Source of the DNA: an uncultured Dorea sp.
GTDB lineage: Bacteria > Bacillota > Clostridia > Lachnospirales > Lachnospiraceae
Direction: 5' to 3'
DNA length: 64,000 bases
NCBI GenBank assembly: GCA_910585725.1
Contig: CAJUFA010000018.1
Coordinates: 7,049 to 71,048 of the forward strand
In this document: positions 1-7,921 of the stretch, piece by piece
Position numbering within the stretch: the first letter of the stretch is position 1
Layout: each line of letters starts with the position of its first letter
Program-made: the position numbers and the translations under genes
Notes under the pieces: model-generated
Databases searched by the model: none
What the model was told of the DNA's origin: nothing
The model's input: only the letters and a program-made list of their open reading frames with translations

Positions 1-302
1 CCCGGGATCGCCTGTACGATTGACAGAAAGATCGGGTATACGATCGTGCTGATCAACGTCGTCAGCGCAAACTTCTTTCCCAGTGTGAATGTCCCTAAAA
101 GAAACAGCATAATATTTACAATAAAGATAACCACCGACAGATTCCCGTTCAAATAATGATTAATCGTAAGGGCGACACCTGTCGCTCCGCCCATGATGAT
201 TCCATGAGGCACGACGAACGCCGCCACCGCCACCGACAAAATCACGTTCCCCAGCAGGACGCATATCACCGTCTCAAGGCTCTTTCTCCAACCTGTTTTC
301 AT
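1..302 (-). CDS. YitT-family membrane protein (N-terminal part, cut by window edge)
   Basis: The reverse strand reads MKTGWRKSLETVICVLLGN onward for about 100 codons without a stop, running off the window start. Hydrophobic stretches around residues 11-30 and 55-70, together with the motif PHGIIMGGATGVAL, are typical of the start of YitT/DUF161 integral membrane proteins, whose function is poorly defined. An AGAGG-type ribosome binding site precedes the ATG at 302. It lies just downstream of tex on the same strand (about 37 bp gap), so it may be read through from tex. The C-terminal part is outside the window, so completeness cannot be judged. Confidence 0.7.
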   Translation of the reverse strand, partial: MKTGWRKSLETVICVLLGNVILSVAVAAFVVPHGIIMGGATGVALTINHYLNGNLSVVIFIVNIMLFLLGTFTLGKKFALTTLISTIVYPIFLSIVQAIP

Positions 303-339
303 ACCAATATAACCTCTCAATATAACCTAATAATTTTTC

Positions 340-2496
340 CTATGATATTCCCTTCATAGTAAGCTGGATACGTTTCTTCTTCATATCCACGCTCAGCACC
401 TTGACATCCACAATATCTCCTACGCTCACAACCTCCAACGGATGCTTGATAAATTTCTTATCCGTGATCTCAGATATATGTACCAGCCCGTCCTGATGTA
501 CTCCGATATCCACGAACGCGCCGAAATCAATAACGTTTCTCACTGTGCCTTTTAAGATCATTCCTTCTGTCAGATCTTTCATCTCCAGCACATCAGTCCT
601 TAATATTGGCTTCGGCATCTCGTCTCTGGGGTCTCTGGCCGGCTTCTCCAGCTCTTTCACGATATCCCTTAAGGTAATCTCCCCGATTTCCAGCTCTTCC
701 GCCAACTTCTTATAATCCCGGATCGTAAGCGACAGACCTACTAATTTTCCGCCGCTGATATCCCCCATTGAAAAGCCCTGCTTCTCCAAAAGCTTCTCCG
801 CCGCTTCATATGTCTCCGGATGCACGCTCGTCCCGTCCAGCGGATTATCTCCCCCTTGAATCCGCATGAAACCGGCGCACTGCTCGAAAGCTTTCGGCCC
901 GAGCTTCGCAACCTTCAGAAGCTGTTTCCGATTCGAGAATTTGCCGTTTTCCTCCCGATAAGCCACGATATTCTTCGCAACCGCAGCCGAGATACCTGAG
1001 ATATACGCAAGAAGCGGCGCCGACGCCGTGTTCAGGTCCACTCCCACCCTGTTCACACAGTCTTCTACCACGCCGGACAATGCTTCGCTTAATTTCTTCT
1101 GATTCATGTCATGCTGATACTGACCGACCCCGATGGACTTAGGATCTATCTTTACCAACTCCGCTAGCGGGTCCTGAAGCCTCCTTGCAATAGACGTGGC
1201 GCTCCTCTGCCCGACGTCGAACTTCGGAAATTCTTCAGTCGCCAGTTTGCTCGCCGAATATACGGAAGCTCCCGCCTCATTAACAATCACATACTGTACT
1301 TTCTGTGGAATCTCTTTCAGCAGCTCCACGATAAACATCTCTGATTCACGGGACGCGGTACCGTTTCCAACCGAGATCAGCGTGATATTATATTTGGGAA
1401 TGATCTTCTTTAACAGATCTTTCGACGCCTTGATCTTCTGCGGTGTAGTCGGCGCCGTCGGATAGATAACCGTTGTCCCGATCACTTTTCCGGTAGGATC
1501 TACCACCGCCAGTTTACATCCTGTACGGAAAGCAGGATCCCAGCCAAGTACTGTCTGTCCCACAATCGGCGGCTGCATCAGAAGTTGTTCCAGATTCTTC
1601 TTGAACACCTCGATCGCACCGTCCTCCGCCTTCTCCGTCAGGTCGTTGCGGATCTCCCGCTCAATCGCAGGCGCGATCAGACGCTTGTAACTGTCCTCCG
1701 CCACTTCCTTTAAAACCGGCGTTGTATATGGATTATCTCCATGTATGGTCTTCTTCTCCAGATAACGGATAATATCTTCCTCCGGCGCCTCGATCTTGAC
1801 CGTCAAAAACTTCTCCTTCTCCCCCCGGTTCAGCGCAAGGATCCGATGCCCTGCAAGACGATTCACCGGCTCTTCAAAATCATAATACATCTCATATACA
1901 GATTCCGCTTTCTCATCCTTCGCCGCAGAAACGACGCGCCCTTTCTGCGCTGTAATCTTCCGGATCCAGATACGGTAATCCGCCTCGTCGGAGATACTCT
2001 CCGCGATAATATCCTTCGCTCCCGCAATCGCTTCTTCTATAGTATGAACCTCTTTCTCCGGATCTATGTACTCCGCAGCCGCTTCTTCCAACGGCTGCTT
2101 CATCTTCTGCAGCGTGATAAGCGAAGCAAGAGGCTCCAGTCCCTTTTCTTTCGCAATCGTCGCCCTGGTTCTTCTCTTCGGTCGGTAGGGACGATACAAA
2201 TCTTCCACTACTACCAGCGTCTCTGCTGCAAGTATCTGCTTTTTTAATTCCTCTGTAAGCTTACCCTGCTCTTCGATACTGGATAATACCTGTTCCTTCT
2301 TCTCTTCCAGATTACGAAGATAGGTCAGTCTCTCATGCAGTTTACGAAGCTGCTCATCGTCAAGAGTACCCGTCGCCTCTTTTCTATATCGTGCGATAAA
2401 TGGAATGGTGTTGCCCTCGTCGATCAGCTTGACCGCCGCTTCCACCTGCCACTTCTGCACACCCAATTCTTCCGTGATCTTCTGATTAACATCCAT
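340..2496 (-). CDS. tex: Tex-family RNA-binding transcription accessory protein
   Basis: This 718-residue protein matches the usual Tex length and layout. It has an N-terminal helical Tex_N region, a YqgF/RNase H-like core around residues 320-440, helix-hairpin-helix segments around 480-560, and a C-terminal S1 domain (about 640-710, with GMILKGTVRNVIDFGAFVDI and DGLVHISEI). Tex proteins bind nucleic acid and affect transcription and stress tolerance; the precise role is unsettled. It starts at ATG 2496. A sigma-A promoter on the reverse strand (2606-2633) precedes it. It is divergent from a TetR gene, and the control regions of both lie within 240 bp. Confidence 0.93.
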   Translation of the reverse strand: MDVNQKITEELGVQKWQVEAAVKLIDEGNTIPFIARYRKEATGTLDDEQLRKLHERLTYLRNLEEKKEQVLSSIEEQGKLTEELKKQILAAETLVVVEDLYRPYRPKRRTRATIAKEKGLEPLASLITLQKMKQPLEEAAAEYIDPEKEVHTIEEAIAGAKDIIAESISDEADYRIWIRKITAQKGRVVSAAKDEKAESVYEMYYDFEEPVNRLAGHRILALNRGEKEKFLTVKIEAPEEDIIRYLEKKTIHGDNPYTTPVLKEVAEDSYKRLIAPAIEREIRNDLTEKAEDGAIEVFKKNLEQLLMQPPIVGQTVLGWDPAFRTGCKLAVVDPTGKVIGTTVIYPTAPTTPQKIKASKDLLKKIIPKYNITLISVGNGTASRESEMFIVELLKEIPQKVQYVIVNEAGASVYSASKLATEEFPKFDVGQRSATSIARRLQDPLAELVKIDPKSIGVGQYQHDMNQKKLSEALSGVVEDCVNRVGVDLNTASAPLLAYISGISAAVAKNIVAYREENGKFSNRKQLLKVAKLGPKAFEQCAGFMRIQGGDNPLDGTSVHPETYEAAEKLLEKQGFSMGDISGGKLVGLSLTIRDYKKLAEELEIGEITLRDIVKELEKPARDPRDEMPKPILRTDVLEMKDLTEGMILKGTVRNVIDFGAFVDIGVHQDGLVHISEITDKKFIKHPLEVVSVGDIVDVKVLSVDMKKKRIQLTMKGIS

Positions 2497-2605
2497 AAAT
2501 TATCCCTTTCTAAGTTAGGCTTCATACGGCCGCATATTTTAACGGCATAATGGTACAGAACCGACAATTCATGCCCTGTAAAATATGTAAATGACCGCGT
2601 CTCTT

Positions 2606-2633
2606 ATTATATCAAATTTTGGAAATTGTGCAA
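2606..2633 (-). promoter_or_regulatory. Predicted tex promoter
   Basis: On the reverse strand, TTGCAC is followed after 16 bp by a perfect TATAAT, about 110 bp upstream of the tex start. Confidence 0.6.
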
Positions 2634-2646
2634 TGGAATACTCAAT

Positions 2647-2694
2647 ACAGAGTTTACTCTGTTTCTTGAAAATCACCCCCTGCTATGCTATAAT
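2647..2694 (+). promoter_or_regulatory. TetR gene promoter with adjacent palindromic operator
   Basis: ACAGAGT-TT-ACTCTGT (2647-2662) is a perfect inverted repeat. Three bases later comes a near-consensus promoter, TTGAAA (2666) with a 17-bp spacer to TATAAT (2689). The position immediately upstream of the promoter of a TetR-family gene suggests an autoregulatory operator that could also affect the divergent tex promoter. The binding assignment is inference. Confidence 0.6.
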
Positions 2695-2737
2695 ATTTCT
2701 GCTATAATCAGTATATCGCCAACAAGGAGTTTACAAT

Positions 2738-3340
2738 ATGAACCATGAAATACAGGAATTGACCAAGCAGCAGTTAAAATCCCAGGAAACGAAAGGAAAG
2801 ATCTTCCGCGCGGCGAAGCACATCCTGCAGAAGAAAGGGTATGAGCAGCTCTCTATTAAGAATATCTGCGAGGAAGCCGGCGTCTCCAACGGAAGCTTTT
2901 ATCATCACTTTAAAACCAAGGATGATCTCCTCTCCTATTACATTGAGGAACAGCCCAGTATCAACCCTGATCTTCTGGAGACTCCCGCAAACCCGGAAGA
3001 GGCGAAGCAGGCGATTATCTATGTGTATCTGAATTATGTACATTACTGCCAGAACCTTGGCATAGAATTCATGGCGAATTATTATACCCCCAAGAATCAG
3101 TCTCTGAATCCTCTTATCTGGTCCGACCGTCCTTATCCTATCGTCACTGTCTCCGAATATCTTCGGAAAGCGATCCATGCCGGAGTTGTATCTCCGTCGG
3201 TTGAACTTGACGATATTACAACGGATATTCGTATGATCGTTATCGGAAATGTATTCGAATGGTGCCTGAAGAACGGCGAGACGGATTTTGAAGGCAATAT
3301 GAAACGCTCGCTGGAAATATATCTGGATGGGCTGTTCTGA
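2738..3340 (+). CDS. TetR/AcrR-family transcriptional regulator
   Basis: The N-terminal helix-turn-helix (about residues 20-65, ILQKKGYEQLSIKNICEEAGVSNGSFYHHF then KTKDDLL in sense, shown here in two parts) is the classic TetR signature; the C-terminal ligand-binding domain is divergent. Length is 200 residues, normal for the family. An AAGGAG site lies about 8 bp before the ATG. The gene is transcribed alone: a promoter with a palindrome precedes it and a hairpin terminator follows at 3356-3389. Target genes cannot be named; the divergent tex gene and itself are the nearest candidates. Confidence 0.88.
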   Translation: MNHEIQELTKQQLKSQETKGKIFRAAKHILQKKGYEQLSIKNICEEAGVSNGSFYHHFKTKDDLLSYYIEEQPSINPDLLETPANPEEAKQAIIYVYLNYVHYCQNLGIEFMANYYTPKNQSLNPLIWSDRPYPIVTVSEYLRKAIHAGVVSPSVELDDITTDIRMIVIGNVFEWCLKNGETDFEGNMKRSLEIYLDGLF

Positions 3341-3355
3341 AGCATTACAAAAGTA

Positions 3356-3389
3356 AAAATCCTTCGAGCAAGCGGACTCAAAGGATTTT
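3356..3389 (+). terminator. Hairpin terminator after the TetR gene
   Basis: AAAATCCTT and AAGGATTTT pair as a 9-bp stem, ending in a short T run, 16 bp past the TetR stop. Confidence 0.6.
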
Positions 3390-3493
3390 CTAGAAGGGAA
3401 TATGGTAGTGAAACCATTTACAATAATATCTTGTGATCGTATTATAACGCAGCCCTTCCAATAAATCCAATCATTAATCTTAATATACTCTTT

Positions 3494-3520
3494 CCGTTTA
3501 TAGGTTTCATCTATAAACGG
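3494..3520 (+). promoter_or_regulatory. 5'-leader hairpin or operator before the lipid kinase gene
   Basis: CCGTTTATAG-gtttcat-CTATAAACGG is a perfect 10-bp stem with a 7-base loop. It ends 7 bp before the ribosome binding site (AAGGAG) of the gene at 3540. A TATACT -10-like element sits at 3484-3489, so the hairpin would be at the very 5' end of the message. It may be an operator, an RNA-stabilising structure or both. Confidence 0.45.
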
Positions 3521-3539
3521 ACATTTAAGGAGACGTCTT

Positions 3540-4463
3540 ATGTATACTTTTATCGTCAATCCCAACGCCCGCTCTGGTTTAGGACAAAAGCTCTGGCTCC
3601 TGGTTAAGGCCGATCTGAAAGAACGCGGCGCCAAATATCAGGTGTTTTTCACCAAGTACCAGCGGCATGCCACCAATATTGTCCGGGACCTCACCTCGGA
3701 TCTCAGGCCCCATACTCTCGTCGTACTGGGGGGAGACGGAACGATCAACGAAGTAGTGGACGGCATCGTGCAGCTTGAAAACGTCACGCTGGGATACATC
3801 CCCATCGGTTCAAGCAATGACTTTGCCCGGGGACTTGGTCTTCCCACGGACACAAAACAGGCTCTTGACAATATCATGAATCCTTCGCATTACTGCTATA
3901 TCAATATAGGCATACTCGCATATGATGATACGAGACGGCGTTTTGCCGTAAGCGCCGGAATCGGCTTCGATGCCGGAGTCTGCCATGAGGCCGCCGTCTC
4001 CCGGATCAAACCTGCGCTGAACCGGCTCCGTCTCGGAAAACTGACCTATGTCGGAATCGCCCTGAGGCAGCTCCTTACTCTGACGCCTTCAAAGACGACT
4101 ATTCTGCTGGACGATGTACGAAGGCTGACCTTTGACAAGACGTATTTTACGGCCGCCATGAATCTGATGTACGAAGGCGGCGGATTCAAATTCTGTCCGA
4201 ATGCCGGTTTTGGAGACGACTGCCTTGACGTCATCGTCGCCGCCGACTTGCCGAAACTTAAGATTCTCACCTTGCTTCCTACTGCTTATAAGGGCTGGCA
4301 TACCCGTTTTCGCGGCATACATATTTACCGCTGTCGAAAGATCGACATTACAAGCAGCGTATCCCTTCCCGTCCATACCGACGGAGAGCCTGTCTTACGC
4401 CGGACAAAGATCAGCATCTCCCTTGAACCGGAGAAGCTTCGTGTGATTGGCGAACCGTATTAA
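3540..4463 (+). CDS. Diacylglycerol kinase-family lipid kinase
   Basis: A 307-residue cytoplasmic protein of the DagK/YegS/sphingosine-kinase fold. The nucleotide-binding motif GGDGTIN is at residues 64-70, followed by the family motif PIGSSNDFARGLG (about 88-100), and the C-terminal half carries the expected beta-sandwich pattern. These enzymes phosphorylate diacylglycerol or related lipids to phosphatidate; the exact lipid is not deducible. It begins a same-strand run with a glycerophosphodiesterase and a PAP2 phosphatase, suggesting a membrane lipid or lipoteichoic acid turnover role. The ATG at 3540 has an AAGGAG site 7 bp upstream. Confidence 0.87.
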   Translation: MYTFIVNPNARSGLGQKLWLLVKADLKERGAKYQVFFTKYQRHATNIVRDLTSDLRPHTLVVLGGDGTINEVVDGIVQLENVTLGYIPIGSSNDFARGLGLPTDTKQALDNIMNPSHYCYINIGILAYDDTRRRFAVSAGIGFDAGVCHEAAVSRIKPALNRLRLGKLTYVGIALRQLLTLTPSKTTILLDDVRRLTFDKTYFTAAMNLMYEGGGFKFCPNAGFGDDCLDVIVAADLPKLKILTLLPTAYKGWHTRFRGIHIYRCRKIDITSSVSLPVHTDGEPVLRRTKISISLEPEKLRVIGEPY

Positions 4464-4514
4464 CTACAATGTATCAGACAAATTAAACTATTTACAAATT
4501 ACCGAGGTCATAAT

Positions 4515-5348
4515 ATGCTGCGATTTATTTTTACCATATTATTTGCTTTGTTTTTTACATTTTTCGTCCTGTACCTTTTCGCACTTTTGCCGCGTCTCTC
4601 CCGGAAACGGGATATGCTCCGCTATCGGCATACGATGTTCGCCCACCGTGGATATCATTGCCTGGAAAAAGGTATCCCGGAAAATTCCATGGCCGCATTC
4701 CGGGCCGCCCTGAACAGAGGCTACGGCATTGAGATTGATCTGCATCTGACAAAGGACGGACATCTTGTCGTCTTTCACGACGACACTTTAGAACGAATGT
4801 GCGGACGCCCCGACGTCATAGAACATCTGACCTACAAGGAGCTCAAGTCCTGCCGCCTCGGCGGCACCTCCGAGACGATACCGTCTTTCGAAGAAGTACT
4901 GTCTCTGGTGGAAGGCCGGGTTCCGCTGCTGATCGAATTAAAGATTCCGGATTCTTCCCTGCAAATCTGCGAAAAAGCTTATCAAAGGCTGCGGCAATAT
5001 TCCGGTCCCTGCCTGATCCAGTCCTTTAACACCCTCGGAATCCGTTGGTTCCGCCTCAACGCCCCCCATATCTTAAGAGGCCAGCTATCCTCAAATCTTA
5101 CCCGGGACCCTTTGAAAGAAGCCTGGCTGCTGCGCTTTATGGTAAAACATCTTCTGGCGAATTTTTTAGGACGGCCTGATTTCATTTCTTATAACCTGAA
5201 CGACCTGCCGATTGTCAATGTCTGGATATTAAAACATATATTTCATATCCCCGTCGCCGTATGGACTCTCAACACTCCGGACATGCTATATAAAGGAAAA
5301 CAATATTTTGACATGCAGATCTTCGAAAAACAAAATGAAATTTATTAA
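4515..5348 (+). CDS. Membrane-anchored glycerophosphodiester phosphodiesterase
   Basis: 277 residues. A hydrophobic N-terminal segment (residues 3-25) anchors the protein, followed by a GDPD TIM-barrel. Catalytic and metal-binding signatures are visible: AHRG (H44, R45), PEN (56-58), EIDLHLTKDG (E73, D75) and VVFHD (H88). The family hydrolyses glycerophosphodiesters to glycerol-3-phosphate and an alcohol. The start at 4515 has a GAGG site about 9 bp upstream. It follows the lipid kinase by 51 bp and probably shares its transcript. The barrel looks somewhat short at the C-terminus but is closed by the NLNDLPIVN and VAVWTLNTPD motifs. Confidence 0.88.
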   Translation: MLRFIFTILFALFFTFFVLYLFALLPRLSRKRDMLRYRHTMFAHRGYHCLEKGIPENSMAAFRAALNRGYGIEIDLHLTKDGHLVVFHDDTLERMCGRPDVIEHLTYKELKSCRLGGTSETIPSFEEVLSLVEGRVPLLIELKIPDSSLQICEKAYQRLRQYSGPCLIQSFNTLGIRWFRLNAPHILRGQLSSNLTRDPLKEAWLLRFMVKHLLANFLGRPDFISYNLNDLPIVNVWILKHIFHIPVAVWTLNTPDMLYKGKQYFDMQIFEKQNEIY

Positions 5349-5394
5349 CAAACAGTGAACATTGTTGTTGATTCTTTTTTTTCATGTTTTTTCG

Positions 5395-5403
5395 TGTTAT
5401 AAT
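5395..5403 (+). promoter_or_regulatory. Extended -10 promoter for the PAP2 gene
   Basis: TGTTATAAT is a perfect extended -10 element; the -35 region is only a T run. It lies in the gap between the phosphodiesterase and PAP2 genes, so PAP2 can be transcribed separately. Confidence 0.5.
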
Positions 5404-5480
5404 TTGTGTGGAGGCGTGAATAAGATAGTAAGGGTGTGCCCGCTTGGTTCGTTGCTCACGGGAATAATGAGGTAATATTT

Positions 5481-6149
5481 ATGGTAATTGTGGAAAAATC
5501 AAAAGAATTCATCAAAAAATACCGGCATGCGTGGGTATTATTATATGCATTGATCTATATGCCGTGGTTCGTGTATCTGGAAAGACGGACCAACGTCCAT
5601 TATTTTATTATCCATTCGCCGATTGATGATTATATTCCTTTTGTAGAGTATTTCATCGTACCATATCTTCTATGGTTCCTTTTTGTTGCGGTGGCGGCCG
5701 GATATTTTTTCTTTACAGATAAGAGTGGTTTTTACCGTCTGACTGCATTCCTGATTACAGGGATGACATTTTTCCTGATCTTATGTACGATATTTCCCAA
5801 CGGACTGAATCTGCGGCCTGTGGAATTTGCAAGGGAGAATATCTTCGTCGATCTGGTGCGATATGTCTACTCAACGGATACTCCGACAAATGTCCTGCCG
5901 AGTATCCATGTGTTCAATTCGATAGGCGTCTGTATCGCCATCGGACACAGCGACGCCCTGAAAAAGCACAGGAATATCCAGTACGTCTCTTATCTGCTTG
6001 CCGTACTGATCATCCTGTCTACCGTATTTTTGAAACAGCACTCCGTTACGGATGTGATCGCCGCGTTAGCGTTGTCCTGCATCATATACCCCTTCGTATA
6101 TGCGACGCAGGAAAAGAAAGCGGCGAAGCTTTCCCATCAACCGATCTAA
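5481..6149 (+). CDS. PAP2-superfamily membrane phosphatase
   Basis: About 222 residues with roughly six membrane segments. PAP2 signature elements are present in the C-terminal half: PSIHV (motif 2, active-site His) and KQHSVTDVIAA (motif 3, His and Asp). The family dephosphorylates phosphatidate or isoprenyl phosphates at the membrane. I place the start at ATG 5481, which has a TGAGGT site at the right distance; an in-frame GTG at 5436 adds 15 polar residues without a good site. With the preceding kinase and phosphodiesterase it makes a compact lipid-phosphate cluster. Confidence 0.82.
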   Translation: MVIVEKSKEFIKKYRHAWVLLYALIYMPWFVYLERRTNVHYFIIHSPIDDYIPFVEYFIVPYLLWFLFVAVAAGYFFFTDKSGFYRLTAFLITGMTFFLILCTIFPNGLNLRPVEFARENIFVDLVRYVYSTDTPTNVLPSIHVFNSIGVCIAIGHSDALKKHRNIQYVSYLLAVLIILSTVFLKQHSVTDVIAALALSCIIYPFVYATQEKKAAKLSHQPI

Positions 6150-6255
6150 TGTATCATATTGACCATGCGGCGCCCTTGACCGGTCTCCGGTTTAAAAGCG
6201 CCGACATGGCTGAATATATATTATTATTTATACCACAAAGAGGAGGATACTAATT

Positions 6256-6678
6256 ATGTATGCAGAATTTAGTGAAAACCTTGTAACCGGCAATGAGATG
6301 ATCGATTCCCATCATAAGGAATTGATTGACAGGATCAACAAACTGTTGGACAGCTGCGACCAGTCAAATGAAAAGACTGCTGCGATCAAGATGATGGATT
6401 ATCTGGCAGAATATACGGATTTCCATTTCTCCGCAGAAGAAGCGCTTCAGAAAGAAATCGAATATCCCGGATATGAGAAACACAAAGCGCAGCACGAGGC
6501 TTTCAAGAACACCATAAAGGAACTGGAAGAGATGCTGGCCGAGGAAGAAGGACCTTCCGCCGCTTTCGTAGAAAAGGTACATGAGCATGTAATCAAATGG
6601 TTCTATACACATATCGAAGGCTTTGACCGGTCCGTGGCAGAGTACAAATGCATGAAAGAAAATAATGAGCGTTTATAA
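6256..6678 (+). CDS. Bacteriohemerythrin
   Basis: A 140-residue four-helix protein with the diiron ligands of hemerythrins in order: H in DSHHKEL, H and E in DFHFSAEEA, H in EKHKAQHEAF, and the pair in HVIKWFYTHIEGFD. Bacteriohemerythrins bind oxygen reversibly and are thought to act in oxygen sensing or protection in anaerobes. AGAGGAGG precedes the ATG at 6256. The gene is single and is followed by a strong bidirectional hairpin shared with the convergent mutY. Confidence 0.9.
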   Translation: MYAEFSENLVTGNEMIDSHHKELIDRINKLLDSCDQSNEKTAAIKMMDYLAEYTDFHFSAEEALQKEIEYPGYEKHKAQHEAFKNTIKELEEMLAEEEGPSAAFVEKVHEHVIKWFYTHIEGFDRSVAEYKCMKENNERL

Positions 6679-6744
6679 TTAACCATAACGGCTAAGGAGG
6701 CTGTCCTGCGTTCTCGTCAAAATACGATGAAAAGCAAAAAAATC

Positions 6745-6784
6745 AGTCTGTTGCAAAATGCAGTCATTTTGCAGCAGACTTTTT
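6745..6784. terminator. Bidirectional terminator between bacteriohemerythrin and mutY
   Basis: AGTCTG-T-TGCAAAAT and ATTTTGCA-G-CAGACT form a 15-bp near-perfect stem, followed by TTTTTT on the plus strand. It abuts the mutY stop codon (6783-6785). Confidence 0.8.
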
Positions 6785-7919
6785 ACTTTACTATCCCGGC
6801 ATAACGCGTAAAATATTCAAACGCAGACGGAATCGGATATTCTTGTTCTATCTCCTCGGGCAATATGAACAGGTATCCCCGTTCATTGGCCTGCTCCAAT
6901 TCGTCGACAATCACTTCGTATCCTCTCATGTGCCATTCGATATGACTGAAAACATGCTTCGCATGACCAAGCTCTTTGATTCGGACCGGCATAAGCCCGA
7001 TCTTCTTACTGTAAACCGACGCCTCGTCGATCTCCATGTGTCCCTTCTCATTTGGAAATTCATACAGCCCTGCAAGTAAGCCTCTCCCCGGCCTCTTACG
7101 AATCGCCAGCTTCTTTCCGTCTTTAAAAACAAACACCGTCCTGTCTTCTATCTTCCTAGCCTTTCCCTTGCTCTTCACAGGTATCTCCGTTATGATTCCC
7201 TGTTTTCTCGCTTCACAGAAAGACGCTGCCGGACACTCCCTGCATTTCGGTTCTCCGTTCGGCAGACACACAATGGCTCCAAGCTCGATGAGTCCCTGGT
7301 TAAAATCACTGGCCTCATCCCTCGGGATAATCTTTTCAAGTTCTTCCTCTATCTTTCTGCGCACGCTCTGCTTCATGATGTCTCCACGGCTTCCTGTAAT
7401 CCTGGATACGACCCTTAAGACATTTCCGTCCACAGCGGCCTTGGGAATTCCATAAGCAAAGGCGCTGATCGCGCCCGCCGTATAATTGCCGATCCCTTTT
7501 AAGGAACGAATTTCCTCGTAGGTATCCGGAAACTCTCCCTGATAGTCTATCATAATCTGCCGCGCCGCTTTCTGCATATTACGCACGCGATTATAATAAC
7601 CAAGACCCTCCCACAGCTTTAAGAGCTTATCCTCCTGCGCCTGCGCCAACTCCTTTACCGTAGGAAATTCTTTTAAGAAACGCTCGTAGTAAGGTTTCAC
7701 TGTCTCCACCCTGGTCTGCTGAAGCATAATCTCCGACACCCACACACGATAAGCATCCGAATTCCTGCGCCACGGAAGATCGCGCTTATGTTCACGATAC
7801 CACTCTACGATAATCTCTGCCGGCTTCTTTCCATCCAAATTCTTTTCAAATGACAACATCCCGAAACAATTAAACTCTTCCGAATCGCAGACGCGATCCG
7901 GAAGCTTCTTATTACACAT
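6783..7919 (-). CDS. mutY: A/G-specific adenine DNA glycosylase
   Basis: 378 residues, typical for MutY. The HhH-GPD glycosylase domain (about 40-230) includes LPWRRNSDAYRVWVSEIMLQ and the LKGIGNYTAGAISAFAYG helix-hairpin-helix followed by VDGNVLRV with the catalytic Asp. The Fe-S loop CLPNGEPKCRECPAASFC reads C-x7-C-x2-C-x5-C, one residue longer in the first gap than the E. coli pattern. The C-terminal NUDIX-like domain (about 250-370) recognises 8-oxoG. It removes adenine opposite oxidised guanine. The start at 7919 has no clear ribosome binding site; an ATG 20 codons in is possible. It follows pgi by 2 bp, suggesting one transcript. Confidence 0.93.
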   Translation of the reverse strand: MCNKKLPDRVCDSEEFNCFGMLSFEKNLDGKKPAEIIVEWYREHKRDLPWRRNSDAYRVWVSEIMLQQTRVETVKPYYERFLKEFPTVKELAQAQEDKLLKLWEGLGYYNRVRNMQKAARQIMIDYQGEFPDTYEEIRSLKGIGNYTAGAISAFAYGIPKAAVDGNVLRVVSRITGSRGDIMKQSVRRKIEEELEKIIPRDEASDFNQGLIELGAIVCLPNGEPKCRECPAASFCEARKQGIITEIPVKSKGKARKIEDRTVFVFKDGKKLAIRKRPGRGLLAGLYEFPNEKGHMEIDEASVYSKKIGLMPVRIKELGHAKHVFSHIEWHMRGYEVIVDELEQANERGYLFILPEEIEQEYPIPSAFEYFTRYAGIVK

Positions 7920-7921
7920 AA

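Noticed and set aside
2774..3634. Long reverse-strand open frame (286 codons) across the TetR gene
   Set aside because: It is the complement of a well-supported TetR gene, has no ribosome binding site and shows no family features.
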